Assembly: GCA_934539295.1 (NCBI GenBank)
Contig: CAKTCN010000017.1
Location: 1 to 64,000 of the forward strand
DNA from: an uncultured Allosphingosinicella sp.
Lineage (GTDB): Bacteria > Pseudomonadota > Alphaproteobacteria > Sphingomonadales > Sphingomonadaceae
Reading direction: 5' to 3'
DNA: 64,000 nucleotides
Below the pieces are notes generated by a model. That model saw nothing but the letters and a program-made list of their open reading frames with translations. It searched no databases and was not told the DNA's origin. The position numbers were made by a program, and so were the translations under genes. This document shows, piece after piece, positions 8,335 through 18,839 of this stretch (positions are counted from its first letter, which is position 1; every line of letters starts with the position of its first letter).

Positions 8335-9921
8335 ATGGCAAGCACGACTTCCCGGCTCTTCTTCAGCGCGGCACTCGGCGCCACCTTGTCCCTGTCGGCG
8401 CATGCCTCATCGGCACATGCCCAGCCGCGCCATGTCGCAATCGACCTGAACCGGGCGGACAAGCCGCTCGACCGCTCGTTCAACTTCTCGGTCGGCGCCG
8501 ATTATTCGGGAACGACCATCAGGCCCGCCAATCTCCAGCAACTCCGGATCGCGGTCGACGAACTGGGCTTTCGCTACATCCGCTTCCACGACATCTTCCA
8601 CGATGATCTCGGCACCGTGAAGGTGGTCGACGGGCGCACGATCTACGACTGGACGCGCATCGACCAGCTCTACGACGCCTTCCTCGCCATGGGGCTCAAG
8701 CCCTTCATCGAGCTTGGTTTCACGCCGGCCGCGATGAAGTCCTCCGACCAGACCATCTTCTATTGGAAGGGCAATACGTCCCATCCCGAGCCCAAGGCCT
8801 GGTCCAATCTCATCGACGCCTTCGTGCGGCACCTGCGCGCACGTTATGGTGAGCAAGAGGTTCGCAGCTGGTTTTTCGAATTGTGGAACGAGCCGAACCT
8901 CTCCGGCTTCTGGGAGGGCGCGGACCAGCAGGCCTATTTCGACCTTTACGAAAACACCTATCGTACCATCAAGGCGATCGATCCGCAGCTGAAGGTGGGG
9001 GGTCCTTCCACGGCCGGCGCGGCGTGGGTGCCCGAGCTGCTGCGCTTAGCCGATACGAAGGGCATCGCCGTCGATTTCGTCACCACGCACACCTACGGCG
9101 TCGATGGCGGCTTCCTGGACGAGGATGGCAATGACGACAACAAGCTGTCCACCAACCCGGACGCGATCGTCGCTGACGTGCGCAAGGTCCGGCGCGAGAT
9201 CGAGGAGTCGATGACGCCGGGCCTGCCGCTCTACTTCACCGAATGGAGCGCCAGCTACAATCCGCGCGATCCTGTGCACGATAGCTACATCAGCGCGGGC
9301 TATATCCTCGGCAAGCTCAAGGGCTCGCGCGACCATGCGCAGGGCATGAGCTACTGGACCTATTCCGACCTGTTCGAAGAGGCAGGTGTTCCGCCGACGC
9401 CTTTCCATGGCGGTTTCGGCCTCCTCAACCGCGAAGGCATCCGCAAGCCGGCTTATTTCGCATACAAGTACCTCAATCTTCTGCGCGGTAACGAGGTGCC
9501 GAGCGATGATGATCAGCTATTGGCCGCGACGCAGGACGGCCGTACCGCCGTCCTGGCCTGGAACTGGACACAGCCCGCACAGACGATCAGCAACCGGCCT
9601 TTCTTCACCAAGGTGCTTCCGGCCAGACGGTCGGACCCCCTGCGGCTCAACTTCAACGGCCTGGCTCCCGGTCGCTACCGGCTGAGTCTGCACCGGACCG
9701 GCTTCGAAGCCAATGATGCGCACACGCAATATCTGAAGATGGGATCGCCCAAAGTCCTCAGCACGCAACAGCTGTACACACTGCAGCGGGCCGCGCAGGA
9801 CCTGCCTGAAATCGAGCGGACGATCGTGGTGGGGGAGAGCGGGCGCCATGCGCTGAGCGTACCGATGCGCACCAATGACGTGGTGCTGGTCCTTCTCGAG
9901 CCAGCAGGCGCTGCACGGTGA
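8335..9921 (+). CDS. GH39 family glycoside hydrolase (beta-xylosidase / arabinofuranosidase type)
   Basis: 528 aa. A signal peptide (MASTTSRLFFSAALGATLSL, ending near AHAQP) sends it to the periplasm. The catalytic barrel carries the acid/base Glu E186 in WNEPN and the nucleophile Glu E303 in YFTEWS, with YWTYSDLFEE and HGGFGL further on, all characteristic of GH39. A C-terminal beta domain (residues about 400-528) is usual for bacterial GH39 beta-xylosidases. It starts directly after the halogenase 2 stop codon and overlaps the GH43 gene by 4 bases. In a xyloglucan locus it would trim xylose or arabinose side groups; the exact specificity cannot be told from the sequence. Confidence 0.88.
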   Translation: MASTTSRLFFSAALGATLSLSAHASSAHAQPRHVAIDLNRADKPLDRSFNFSVGADYSGTTIRPANLQQLRIAVDELGFRYIRFHDIFHDDLGTVKVVDGRTIYDWTRIDQLYDAFLAMGLKPFIELGFTPAAMKSSDQTIFYWKGNTSHPEPKAWSNLIDAFVRHLRARYGEQEVRSWFFELWNEPNLSGFWEGADQQAYFDLYENTYRTIKAIDPQLKVGGPSTAGAAWVPELLRLADTKGIAVDFVTTHTYGVDGGFLDEDGNDDNKLSTNPDAIVADVRKVRREIEESMTPGLPLYFTEWSASYNPRDPVHDSYISAGYILGKLKGSRDHAQGMSYWTYSDLFEEAGVPPTPFHGGFGLLNREGIRKPAYFAYKYLNLLRGNEVPSDDDQLLAATQDGRTAVLAWNWTQPAQTISNRPFFTKVLPARRSDPLRLNFNGLAPGRYRLSLHRTGFEANDAHTQYLKMGSPKVLSTQQLYTLQRAAQDLPEIERTIVVGESGRHALSVPMRTNDVVLVLLEPAGAAR

Positions 9922-11612
9922 AATCGCCCTTCCACCATGATGCGGAGCAAGGTCCGAACGCCCCATCGCCCGCGAACGCGACCCGGCGCGAAGCGTTGCT
10001 TGCCGGTTTGGCATCCGCCGGAGCGATGACCCTGCCGCCGGCTCAGGCAAGAGCAGCGGACGGGCCGACAGTCGGGGTGCCTGACCGCTGGCGTCGCGGT
10101 GTGGAAGGCCAGCGCCAACCCGACCTCGGCGACGGCACCTTTCTCAATCCCGTGCTGGCCGGCGATCGTCCCGATCCCAACGTCCTCAAGGACGGGGATG
10201 ATTATTATGCGACCTTCTCGTCGTTCGATTACTATCCCGGCATCCCGATCTGGCACTCGCGTGACCTAGTGAACTGGACGCCGCTCACCTCGGCGCTGAC
10301 AAGGAATATCGGCACCGTGTGGGCGCTGGACATCGCCAAGCATGACGACCGCTTCTTCATCTACATACCCGTGCTAGATCCGGCGGACGAAGGGCGGCCG
10401 CTCAAGACCTATGTGATCCATGCCGATAGCATGGCAGGACCCTGGAGCGATCCCGTCGACATGCGCATCGACGGACATATCGACCCCGGCCATGCCGTGG
10501 GGGAGGATGGGCACCGCTACCTCTTCTTCAACGGCGGCAGCATGGTGCGGATCAGCGACGATGGCCTGTCCGCCGCCGGCAAGCCCGAGCATGTCTATGG
10601 CGGCTGGCCTATTCCGGAAGACTGGGTGATCGAAGGGTTTGCGCTGGAAGGGCCCAAGGTCCTGCGACGGGATGGCTGGTTCTACCTCTTCTCGGGGCAG
10701 GGCGGCACGGCCGGTCCGCCAACGAGCCACATGGTGATCGTTGCGCGATCCCGATCGATCCACGGGCCGTGGGAGAATTGCCCTCACAACGCGATCGTCC
10801 GGACGGCGAGCCGCGCCGAGCCGTGGTGGTCGCGAGGTCATGCCACACCGATCCAGGGTCCATCGGGTAACTGGTGGCTGATATACCACGGTTACGAGAA
10901 CGGCATGCGCACGCTGGGGCGACAGATGCTGCTGGAACCGATCGAGTGGATGCCGGACGGCTGGCCTCGCGCCGTCGGGGGCGATCTCGCGAAACCGCTT
11001 GCCAAGCCGGTGCGGGAGGCAGCTGGCCCGCATGGCCTCAAGCTGTCCGGCTTCTCGCCGGGTGACCTCGGCAGGAAGTTCTCCTTCTATGCGCCCCGTG
11101 TAGGTTACCAAGGGCGTCTGCACCTCGCAGACGGCGTGCTGGCACTGGCCGGGCAGGGTACCGGGCCTGCGGATTCTTCGCCGTTGCTGTTCGTCGCCGG
11201 GGACCGATCCTACGAAGTCACGGTGAATGTCGAGATATCGGGCGGTGCCGAGGGAGGGTTGCTCCTTTTCTACGACGACAAGCTGTTCGGCGGCCTGGGC
11301 GTGAGCGAGGGCAGGCTGCGCGCCTACCGGATCGGCAAGGAGGAGCGGTGGCCGCCCGGCGCACCGGTAAGTGCCCGCCGCATGCTGATGCGCGTGCGCA
11401 ACTCGGAGAATGTCGCGACCTTCCTCTACAGCCTCGATGGGAAGACGTGGACCAAGGAACGGTCGATCGAAGTCGCCGGCTACAACCACAATGTTGCCGA
11501 CGGCTTTCTCAGCCTCCGTCCCGGTCTTTATGCGAGCGGTGTCGGCAACGTCGTTTTCCGCGACCTTGCTTATCGCGCGATCTCGCCCGACGACGGGATC
11601 CTCCGGCGATGA
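9918..11612 (+). CDS. GH43 family glycoside hydrolase with C-terminal beta-sandwich
   Basis: 564 aa, GTG start in a GTGA overlap. The N-terminus has a Tat-like leader ([20 protein letters not shown]). The five-bladed propeller shows the GH43 triad: general base D86 in RPDPNV, pKa-tuning D189 in HIDPGH, and acid E244 in LEGPKV. Residues about 390-555 form a second beta-sandwich of the GH43 C2/DUF1349 type ([17 protein letters not shown]). GH43 enzymes with this layout are beta-xylosidases or alpha-L-arabinofuranosidases acting on oligosaccharides in the periplasm. Its place between GH39 and GH35 suggests side-chain removal from xyloglucan. It overlaps the GH35 gene in ATGATGA. Confidence 0.88.
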   Translation: MKSPFHHDAEQGPNAPSPANATRREALLAGLASAGAMTLPPAQARAADGPTVGVPDRWRRGVEGQRQPDLGDGTFLNPVLAGDRPDPNVLKDGDDYYATFSSFDYYPGIPIWHSRDLVNWTPLTSALTRNIGTVWALDIAKHDDRFFIYIPVLDPADEGRPLKTYVIHADSMAGPWSDPVDMRIDGHIDPGHAVGEDGHRYLFFNGGSMVRISDDGLSAAGKPEHVYGGWPIPEDWVIEGFALEGPKVLRRDGWFYLFSGQGGTAGPPTSHMVIVARSRSIHGPWENCPHNAIVRTASRAEPWWSRGHATPIQGPSGNWWLIYHGYENGMRTLGRQMLLEPIEWMPDGWPRAVGGDLAKPLAKPVREAAGPHGLKLSGFSPGDLGRKFSFYAPRVGYQGRLHLADGVLALAGQGTGPADSSPLLFVAGDRSYEVTVNVEISGGAEGGLLLFYDDKLFGGLGVSEGRLRAYRIGKEERWPPGAPVSARRMLMRVRNSENVATFLYSLDGKTWTKERSIEVAGYNHNVADGFLSLRPGLYASGVGNVVFRDLAYRAISPDDGILRR

Positions 11613-13327
11613 TGAGCCGCGCGGGAAAGCAGACCGATATGCAAGGTGATGGACGAAGTCGGCTTATGTGGGCGGGCAGGTTTTGCCGTAACCTGGCGCT
11701 GTTCGCGGCGGGCCTGGCCGCCGGCGGTGCCGCGCTTGCCGCCGAACTGCCGCGGATCGTGTCGCGCGATGGCAAGCACGCGTTGATGGTTGATGGTGCG
11801 CCCTGGCTGGCGCTCTGTGCCCAAGCGAACAACAGCATCAACTATTCCGCCGCGCTCCCGAAGCTCTGGCCGGTCGTGAACAGGCTCGGCGCCAATACCG
11901 TGCAGGTGCCGATCGCCTGGGAGCAGATCGAACCGGAGGAAGGAAGGTTCGATTTCTCCTTCCTCGACACGTTGGTGGCCGAGGCGCGCGCGAACGACAA
12001 ACGCCTGGTGCTGCTCTGGTTCGCCACCTGGAAGAATACGAGCCCTGCTTATACGCCGACCTGGGTGAAGCTCGATAACCAGCGCTTCCCCCGACTTACC
12101 ACCAAGGAGGGCAAGACCAGCTATGCGCTGAGTCCGCACCATCGTGCGACGCTGGAGGCGGACAAGAAGGCGTTCGTGGCGTTTATGCAGCACCTGAAGC
12201 GCATCGATCCGCAGAATACGGTTATCATGGTGCAACCCCAGAACGAGGTCGGCACCTATGGCAGCGTCCGTGATTATTCGCCGACCGCGCAGAAGCTCTT
12301 CGACGGCCCCGTGCCTTCCGCATTAGTCCGTCGCATGAGCAAGCAGCCGGGCACCTGGCGGCAGGTGTTCGGGACCGATGCCGACGAATATTTCCATGCC
12401 TGGTCGATCGCGTCCTACATTGAGGAGATCGCCCGGGCGGGCAAGGCGGAGAAGCCGCTGCCCATGTATGTGAACGCGGCGCTGCGCGACCCCTTCAAGC
12501 ATCAGGACCCGGCCACCTATGCGAGCGGTGGACCGACCTGGAACGTCATGGACGTGTACAAGGCTGCCGCGCCCTCGATCGATTTCCTGTCGCCCGATAT
12601 CTACACGCGCAACGCCACCGAGTATGAAGGACATCTGCAGCGATACGCCCGTGCCGACAATCCACTGTTCGTGGCGGAGACGGGCAACGACATCGCTTAT
12701 GCGCGCTACATCTGGTCGACGTTGGGCCGGGGCGGGATCGGCTTTTGCCCGTTCGGCATGGACGCCACCGGCTATTCCAATTTCCCGCTGGGCGCAAAGG
12801 CGCTGACCAATGAGGCGCTGGAGCCGTTCGTCCAAGCATATCGCATCCTGGGCGGCATGGATCGTGAATGGGCAAAGCTCGCCTTCGAAAAGCCGGTCTG
12901 GGGTGCCTCCAAGCCGGAGGACGGGGCGGCGCAGAGCGGACGCCTCGGCCGCTGGACCGTTAATGTCTCCTACGGCGAGTGGCAGTTCGGGCAGCGCGAA
13001 TGGACCTGGAAGAACGGCAAGCCCGACGTTGCCGCCGATCCGGTCGGCGGCGCGCTGATCGCACAACTCGGGCCGGACGAGTTCCTGGTGACAGGCAATC
13101 ATGCACGCGTCGCCTTCGACCTTGCCGAGACAAGTGGTGAGAGCGGCATCCTGGTGCGGGTCGAGGAAGGGCATTTCGACGATGGCCGGTGGGTGTTCGA
13201 GCGTGTCTGGAACGGCGACCAGACCGATTATGGCCTCAACTTCACTGCGCTGCCGCAGGTGCTGAAGGTCAAGCTCGGTTCCTATCGCGGAAATCGGCTG
13301 AGCACCGTCGGCGAAACCGAAAAATGA
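11609..13327 (+). CDS. GH35-type beta-galactosidase with DUF5597 domain
   Basis: 572 aa from the ATG that overlaps the GH43 stop codon; in-frame ATGs at 11639 and about 11665 are alternatives. A hydrophobic leader ([17 protein letters not shown]) precedes the mature [12 protein letters not shown]. The barrel carries acid/base E213 in QPQNEVG and nucleophile E357 in VAETGND; the C-terminal third matches the DUF5597 domain of this branch. The characterised relative Bgl35A of Cellvibrio japonicus has nearly the same size and removes beta-galactose from xyloglucan oligosaccharides. With GH31 and GH74 next door the same role is very likely here. Confidence 0.85.
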   Translation: MMSRAGKQTDMQGDGRSRLMWAGRFCRNLALFAAGLAAGGAALAAELPRIVSRDGKHALMVDGAPWLALCAQANNSINYSAALPKLWPVVNRLGANTVQVPIAWEQIEPEEGRFDFSFLDTLVAEARANDKRLVLLWFATWKNTSPAYTPTWVKLDNQRFPRLTTKEGKTSYALSPHHRATLEADKKAFVAFMQHLKRIDPQNTVIMVQPQNEVGTYGSVRDYSPTAQKLFDGPVPSALVRRMSKQPGTWRQVFGTDADEYFHAWSIASYIEEIARAGKAEKPLPMYVNAALRDPFKHQDPATYASGGPTWNVMDVYKAAAPSIDFLSPDIYTRNATEYEGHLQRYARADNPLFVAETGNDIAYARYIWSTLGRGGIGFCPFGMDATGYSNFPLGAKALTNEALEPFVQAYRILGGMDREWAKLAFEKPVWGASKPEDGAAQSGRLGRWTVNVSYGEWQFGQREWTWKNGKPDVAADPVGGALIAQLGPDEFLVTGNHARVAFDLAETSGESGILVRVEEGHFDDGRWVFERVWNGDQTDYGLNFTALPQVLKVKLGSYRGNRLSTVGETEK

Positions 13328-13344
13328 GGAAGAGGGACAGGGTT

Positions 13345-16218
13345 ATGCAAAGGGCAAGGCTGGCGGCGTTCACGGCCATCGCGCTGTTTTCGACGAGCAT
13401 GACGGCGGTCACGGCCGCGCAGGCGGCGGATGTCGAGCGCTCAACCCACGGCATTACCGTGACGCCCGACGCGGGCCCGGCCAAGCGCGTGCGCGTGCTC
13501 GTCTACGGCGACGGGCTGTTCCGCGTCACGGCTGTTCCCGGCACGAAGATCGATCTTCCTGACAGCCTGATGGTGGTCGCAGAGGAGAGCCGCGATTTCG
13601 ACGTGGCGCAGGACGGCCAGCGCGCGATCGTGCGCACGGCGAAGGGCTCTGCCGAGGTGCGTTTGGCCGACGGCTTCGTCACCGTGCGCGATGCGGCGGG
13701 CAAGCCGCTGCTGGAGCAGGCGCGCCCGCCGCATTTCTGGGAGACGACTGCGGACGGCAAGCCATTCCTCGGCGTCAGCCAGCAGTTCAATCGCGCCACG
13801 GACGAAGGCTTCTATGGCCTGGGCCAGCATCAGCAGGGCGTGATGAACCATCTCGGCAAGGACGTGGAGCTTGCCCAGCATAACATGGACATCGCAGTTC
13901 CGTTCGTCGTCTCGACTAAGAATTACGGCCTGCTCTGGGACAATTACGCGATCAGCCGCTTCGGCAATCCGCAGCCTTACAAGTTCGTCGGCGAGGACGG
14001 TCTGCAGGTTGTGAGCACGGACGGGCGGTCAGGCTTCACGGCGCAATATTATCTTGGCGACAAGCTGGTGCTGACGCGCAACGAGCCGAGGATCAACTAC
14101 CAGTATATCCGCGACCAGAAGCTCTATCCGGCCGAGGCACAGGCCGCGCGCGTGGCAGCGACGGGCGGCCAGAACACGGCCGGCAACGCCACCGGCAAGG
14201 AAAGCGTCGTATGGCGCGGGGCCGTAACCCCGGCCGTGTCGGGCAGTCACAAATTCCAGCTCTACGGATCGAGCTATTTCAAGGTCTACGCCGACAACAA
14301 GCTGGTGCTGGCGCGCTGGCGGCAGAACTGGAATCCCTGGTATCACGATTTCGAGCTGCCGATGAGCGCGGGCAAGGCCGTCGATATCCGCGTCGAGTGG
14401 GAGCCCAATGCCGGCTATATTGCGCTGCTGCACAATGATCCGCTGCCCGCAGAAGACCGCAACTCCTTGTGGATGACCTCCGAAGCGGGGAAGGCGATCG
14501 ATTATTACGTGGTCGCGAGCGACAGCATGGACGGGGTTATCGCCGGCTATCGCCGGCTGACCGGCAAGGCGTCGATGATGCCGAAATGGGTTTATGGCTT
14601 CTGGCAGAGCCGGCAGCGCTACAACAATCAGGACGAAGTCGTCGGCGTGGTGAAGGAATATCGCCGCCGCGGCATACCAATCGACAATATCGTGCAGGAT
14701 TGGTTCTACTGGCCCGAAAATGCCTGGGGCAGCCACGAGTTCGATGCGGCCCGCTTCCCCGATCCCAAGGGGATGATCGACCAGGTGCACGGGCTCAACG
14801 CCCGCTTCATGATCTCCGTCTGGCCGAAATTCTATCCCACCACGGAAAATTACAAGGAGCTCGAGGCCAAGGGCCACGTCTATAAGGGGAATATCGAAGC
14901 TGGGAACAAGGACTGGGTCGGCCCGGGCTACCTCAACACGGTCTACGATCCTTATACGAAACAGGCCCGCGACATTTACTGGCGGCAGATGAAGGAGCGG
15001 CTGGCCATACTCGGCGTCGATGCCTGGTGGATGGACGCGACCGAGCCCGACCTTCACTCCAATCTCTCGATCGAAGAGCGCAAGGCGGTGATGGGGCCGA
15101 CCGCGCAAGGGCCGGCGGACCTGTTCTTCAACAGCTTCCCACTGGTCCACGCCTGCGGCGTCGACGCTAACCTGCGCGACTACAAGAAGGACGTGCGACC
15201 GTTCATCCTCACCCGCTCGGGCTTCGGCGGCATTCAGCGCTGCGGCTCCGCCCTCTGGTCGGGCGACGTCGCCTCGCGCTGGGACGACCTTCGCGAGCAG
15301 ATTTCGGCCGGCGTCAACATTTCCATGTCGGGCATCCCCAATTGGACGCATGACATCGGCGGCTTCGCGCTGGAGGATCGTTACATCGAGCAGGTGCCCG
15401 AGCATCTCGACGAGTGGCGCGAGCTCAACCTGCGCTGGTTCCAATTCGGCGCCTTCTCGCCCCTGTTCCGCAGCCATGGTGAGGCGCCCAAGCGCGAGAT
15501 CTACGAGATCGCGCCTGAAGGATCGCCGATGCGCGCGTCGATGGTCTGGTATGACGAGCTGCGCTACCGGCTGATGCCGTACATCTACACGGTCGCGGCG
15601 GACACCCATCACAGAGACGGCTCGATCATGCGCGGCCTCGTCATGGATTTCCCTAGCGAGCCGAAGGTTCGCGACATCGCCGACCAATATATGTTCGGAT
15701 CGAGCTTCCTGGTCGCCCCGGTCACCAGCTTCAAGGCGCGCAGCCGCGACGTCTACCTGCCCGCCGGCACGGGCTGGTACGACTTCGCGTCCGGCCAGTT
15801 TCACCAGGGCGGCCGGACGGTCCGGGCGACGGCGCCATACGAGCGCATGCCGCTGTTCGTGCGGGCAGGCGCGATCGTCCCGACGGGGCCAGTCACTCAA
15901 TATGTGGACGAGAAGCCCGACGCGCCGCTCAACCTTCTCGTCTATACGGGCGCGGACGGCAGCTTCTCGCTCTACGAGGATGACGGCGTCAGCCAGCAGT
16001 TCGAGAATGGCGCCTTCAGCCGCATCGCCATGAACTGGAACGAGGCGTCCGGCACACTGGCGATCGGTGCGCGGGAAGGCAGCGGGTACCGAGGGATGCC
16101 GCAGCAGCGCGAATTGCGCGTCCGCTTCATCGGTCCAGGCGAAGGCTTCAACCCCGATGCCAGGCCGCACCGCGTCATCACCTATTCGGGCAGGGCCGTA
16201 ACCGTGAAGAAGCCGTGA
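13345..16218 (+). CDS. GH31 alpha-xylosidase with PA14 insert (Xyl31A-like)
   Basis: 957 aa. The chosen ATG follows a purine-rich ribosome site (AGAGGGACAGGG); an ATG at 13324, overlapping the previous stop, would add 7 residues. A signal peptide (MQRARLAAFTAIALF, ending near AAQAA) is followed by the GH31 N-terminal beta domain. A PA14-like insert lies at residues about 250-375 (VVWRGAVTPAVSGSHKFQLY, VDIRVEWEPNAGY). The barrel has nucleophile D564 in WWMDATEPD and acid/base D641 in WSGDVASRW. The C. japonicus Xyl31A xyloglucan alpha-xylosidase has this same PA14-in-GH31 build and a similar length. It removes non-reducing-end alpha-xylose from xyloglucan oligosaccharides in the periplasm. Confidence 0.9.
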   Translation: MQRARLAAFTAIALFSTSMTAVTAAQAADVERSTHGITVTPDAGPAKRVRVLVYGDGLFRVTAVPGTKIDLPDSLMVVAEESRDFDVAQDGQRAIVRTAKGSAEVRLADGFVTVRDAAGKPLLEQARPPHFWETTADGKPFLGVSQQFNRATDEGFYGLGQHQQGVMNHLGKDVELAQHNMDIAVPFVVSTKNYGLLWDNYAISRFGNPQPYKFVGEDGLQVVSTDGRSGFTAQYYLGDKLVLTRNEPRINYQYIRDQKLYPAEAQAARVAATGGQNTAGNATGKESVVWRGAVTPAVSGSHKFQLYGSSYFKVYADNKLVLARWRQNWNPWYHDFELPMSAGKAVDIRVEWEPNAGYIALLHNDPLPAEDRNSLWMTSEAGKAIDYYVVASDSMDGVIAGYRRLTGKASMMPKWVYGFWQSRQRYNNQDEVVGVVKEYRRRGIPIDNIVQDWFYWPENAWGSHEFDAARFPDPKGMIDQVHGLNARFMISVWPKFYPTTENYKELEAKGHVYKGNIEAGNKDWVGPGYLNTVYDPYTKQARDIYWRQMKERLAILGVDAWWMDATEPDLHSNLSIEERKAVMGPTAQGPADLFFNSFPLVHACGVDANLRDYKKDVRPFILTRSGFGGIQRCGSALWSGDVASRWDDLREQISAGVNISMSGIPNWTHDIGGFALEDRYIEQVPEHLDEWRELNLRWFQFGAFSPLFRSHGEAPKREIYEIAPEGSPMRASMVWYDELRYRLMPYIYTVAADTHHRDGSIMRGLVMDFPSEPKVRDIADQYMFGSSFLVAPVTSFKARSRDVYLPAGTGWYDFASGQFHQGGRTVRATAPYERMPLFVRAGAIVPTGPVTQYVDEKPDAPLNLLVYTGADGSFSLYEDDGVSQQFENGAFSRIAMNWNEASGTLAIGAREGSGYRGMPQQRELRVRFIGPGEGFNPDARPHRVITYSGRAVTVKKP

Positions 16219-18452
16219 GGGCACTCGCCCACCCGCTCACGATCATCATCGCGCTGACAGTCTTGGCCGCCTCTGCGCTGCCGCTCAAGGCGGCTCCTGC
16301 GGAGGCGCCATACGCGTGGCGGAACGTCGTTGTCGGGGCAGGTGGCTTTGCGCCGAATATCGTGTTTAGCCTGGCCGAGCGCGGTCTCGCCTATCTGCGC
16401 ACCGACATGGGCGGCGCATATCGATGGGAGGATCGAGCGGGCATATGGGTGCCGCTTCAGGACGGACAGGCGGAGGGCAGCTACCAAGGCGTCGAAAGCA
16501 TCGCCGCCGACCCAATGAACCCCGAAATCGTCTATGTCGCCGCCGGCATGTACCGGCGCGGCGCGGCGGCGATCATGCGGTCGGCGGATCGCGGCACGAC
16601 GTGGGAGGTGAACCCCGTACCGTTCGCCATGGGCGGGAACGAGGACGGGCGGGGCCTCGGCGAGCGGCTGATGGTCGATCCAAACCGGACTTCGACGCTC
16701 TTCTTCGGATCACGCCACGACGGGCTGTTTCGCTCCGACGACAGCGGCCGCACGTGGACGAACATCGCCGGCTTTCCTGCCAAGGGGCGCGGCGAGCCGC
16801 CGCCCGGTCGCCGCACCAATGCGGGCATAGCCTTCGTGCTGGCCGATGCGGCGAGTGGGAAGCAGGGGACGGGATCGCGTGCGCTTTACGCGGGCAGCGC
16901 CGATCCTGGCCCGCAGCACCTGTTCCGCTCGGCTGATGGAGGCGTGACGTGGGAGCCGGTGCCGGGCGGACCGGTGCCCGACCTCTTGCCCGTCAAGGCC
17001 GCGATGGACGGCGCCGGCATGCTCTACGTCGCTTATGCCAGCGACATCGGGCCCAACGACATCGCAAGGGGCGCCGTGTGGGTGCTGGACACGCGGCGCG
17101 GCGAATGGCGCGACATCACGCCTGACCCAAGGGGCGAGGGTGGTTATATGGGCCTCAGCCTCGATCCAAAGAGGCCCGGTAACCTGGTCGTCTCGTCAGT
17201 GAACCGGTGGCGTCCCGGCGATACGGTGTGGCGCACCACCGACGGCGGGCGCACATGGGACGATCTCGGCGCACGAAGCGAGCGCGACGTCACCATTTCA
17301 CCCTTTCTCAAGCTTGATCGCGGCGAAGCCGACTTCGGCCACTGGACGGCGGGTCTCGCCATCGACCCGTTCGACGGCAATCGCATCGCCTACACGACAG
17401 GCGCGACGCTTTACCTCACGACGCAAGGTGAGGCGAAAGGGCGGCAGTTGTGGGTGCCATGGGTCAGGGGTATCGAGCAGACGGCGATCATCTCGCTGGC
17501 AAGTCCCACCGGCGGAGCGCCCCTTATTTCCGGCTTCGGCGACATAAGGGGCTTCGTCCATGACGATCTCGGCCTCTCGCCGTCTTACGGGCATCAGGGC
17601 CTCGCCACGCACAACACCAACCAGATCGACTATGCCGGCCGGAACCCGGCGGTGGTGGTACGCAGCGGCACCGGTCGCGCGATCGGGCCGGATGGGGCCA
17701 CGCTGGCCTGGTCGGGCGATGGCGGTCATCGGTGGCAGGCGATACGCACCCCAGCCATTCAGCTTGCGGGCGAAGTGGAGGCCAGGCGCCATGACCTTAC
17801 CGGGGAAGCGTCGATCGTGACCTCGGCCGATGGCGGCAGGTTCCTGGTCAACACCCCGACTGCACTGGTGACGCGCGACAAAGGGCACAGCTGGGAGTTG
17901 GCTGCCGGCGTCCCGAATGGCGCGCAAGCGATAGCGGACAAGGTCGATCCGTCTCGCTTCTACGCGGTCGATTGGAGCGAAAGCCGCCTTCTGGTCAGCC
18001 GCGATGCCGGGGCGACCTTTGCTCCCGTCGCCGCCCACGGGCTGCCTGACTTGCGGTCGTCCAGACCGCGACATCGCGAACAGCCCTTCCCGCTAGTGGC
18101 AGATCCGGCACGGGCGGGGCACCTCTGGATGCTGGCAGATGGGGCCCTCTGGCACAGCGCCGATGGCGGCATCTCCTTTCGGGAAGCTGGCGGAGGTCTC
18201 TTCGTCGAACGTTTCGGCCTCGGTAAGTCGGCGTCCGGCAGTGAAGTGGCCGCCCTCTATGCCACCGGCAGGCTGGGCGATCAGAAGGGCGTGTTCCGGT
18301 CTCTCAATGGTGGCGAGACCTGGATGCGGATCAACGACGAGGCACATCAATGGGGATTGCGCTTCCGGGTCATCACCGGCGACCCGCGCCGGTTCGGACG
18401 CGTCTATCTCGGCACTGACGGTCGCGGGATTCTCTTCGGAGATCCTCGCTAA
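16215..18452 (+). CDS. GH74 xyloglucan endo-glucanase
   Basis: 745 aa, GTG start in a GTGA overlap with GH31. A signal peptide ([20 protein letters not shown]) precedes the mature protein. Two seven-bladed propellers are built from BNR-like repeats ([43 protein letters not shown]). The opening [11 protein letters not shown] and [10 protein letters not shown] with D64, and the second Asp D472 in [12 protein letters not shown], are the conserved catalytic pair of GH74. These enzymes cut the beta-1,4-glucan backbone of xyloglucan, at the surface or outside the cell. It ends the glycosidase operon and is the strongest single clue to the polysaccharide. Its 3' 80 bases overlap a small gene on the other strand. 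Confidence 0.92.
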   Translation: MRALAHPLTIIIALTVLAASALPLKAAPAEAPYAWRNVVVGAGGFAPNIVFSLAERGLAYLRTDMGGAYRWEDRAGIWVPLQDGQAEGSYQGVESIAADPMNPEIVYVAAGMYRRGAAAIMRSADRGTTWEVNPVPFAMGGNEDGRGLGERLMVDPNRTSTLFFGSRHDGLFRSDDSGRTWTNIAGFPAKGRGEPPPGRRTNAGIAFVLADAASGKQGTGSRALYAGSADPGPQHLFRSADGGVTWEPVPGGPVPDLLPVKAAMDGAGMLYVAYASDIGPNDIARGAVWVLDTRRGEWRDITPDPRGEGGYMGLSLDPKRPGNLVVSSVNRWRPGDTVWRTTDGGRTWDDLGARSERDVTISPFLKLDRGEADFGHWTAGLAIDPFDGNRIAYTTGATLYLTTQGEAKGRQLWVPWVRGIEQTAIISLASPTGGAPLISGFGDIRGFVHDDLGLSPSYGHQGLATHNTNQIDYAGRNPAVVVRSGTGRAIGPDGATLAWSGDGGHRWQAIRTPAIQLAGEVEARRHDLTGEASIVTSADGGRFLVNTPTALVTRDKGHSWELAAGVPNGAQAIADKVDPSRFYAVDWSESRLLVSRDAGATFAPVAAHGLPDLRSSRPRHREQPFPLVADPARAGHLWMLADGALWHSADGGISFREAGGGLFVERFGLGKSASGSEVAALYATGRLGDQKGVFRSLNGGETWMRINDEAHQWGLRFRVITGDPRRFGRVYLGTDGRGILFGDPR

Positions 18453-18600
18453 TCTCAGCGTCTGGCGCGAGCCTTCCTCGGCAGCGGTCGGAGCAGAACT
18501 TGACGTTATCCCAGTCGCGCGCCCACTTCTTGCGCCATGCAAATGGCCGATTGCACGCCTCGCAGATCTTGGTTGGCAGGTTCAGCTTTTTGTGCGGCAT
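18373..18600 (-). CDS. DUF2256 small zinc-finger-like protein
   Basis: 75 aa from the ATG at 18598-18600. The N-terminal part contains [29 protein letters not shown] and VKFCSDRC, so it has Cys pairs CxxC and CSDRC typical of DUF2256, a widespread family of about 50 residues with no known function. The last 30 residues are basic, low in conservation, and overlap the GH74 3' end in antisense. An in-frame ATG 42 bases upstream exists but the family begins at MPHKK. It does not obviously belong to the sugar locus and may be a core gene that the locus landed next to. Confidence 0.75.
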   Translation of the reverse strand: MPHKKLNLPTKICEACNRPFAWRKKWARDWDNVKFCSDRCRGRLAPDAEISEDLRRESRDRQCRDRRVRTGAGRR

Positions 18601-18839
18601 GCAGATCAAACGCACTTGCGACGGCTTAGCGCCAGCCGTCAATCAGGCCGTTTCTAATGCGACCTGTCGCGAACGCGCCGAACCGCGCTAGGCGGAGCCG
18701 CTCTCGGCATCCCAGCCGGGACGATAAGTTGCGACTTCCACGCCAGGAGAGGAGGTTGACCTTCACAGCCTCTGCCATTCATCTACATCAGCGATGAGCG
18801 CCGAGCAGACAGCATCGGGCCATTGGAGGGGAGGCGAAG

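Noticed and set aside
14029..16224. A 731-codon open frame on the minus strand
   Set aside because: Antisense to the GH31 gene, whose catalytic motifs are clear; no recognisable protein on this strand.
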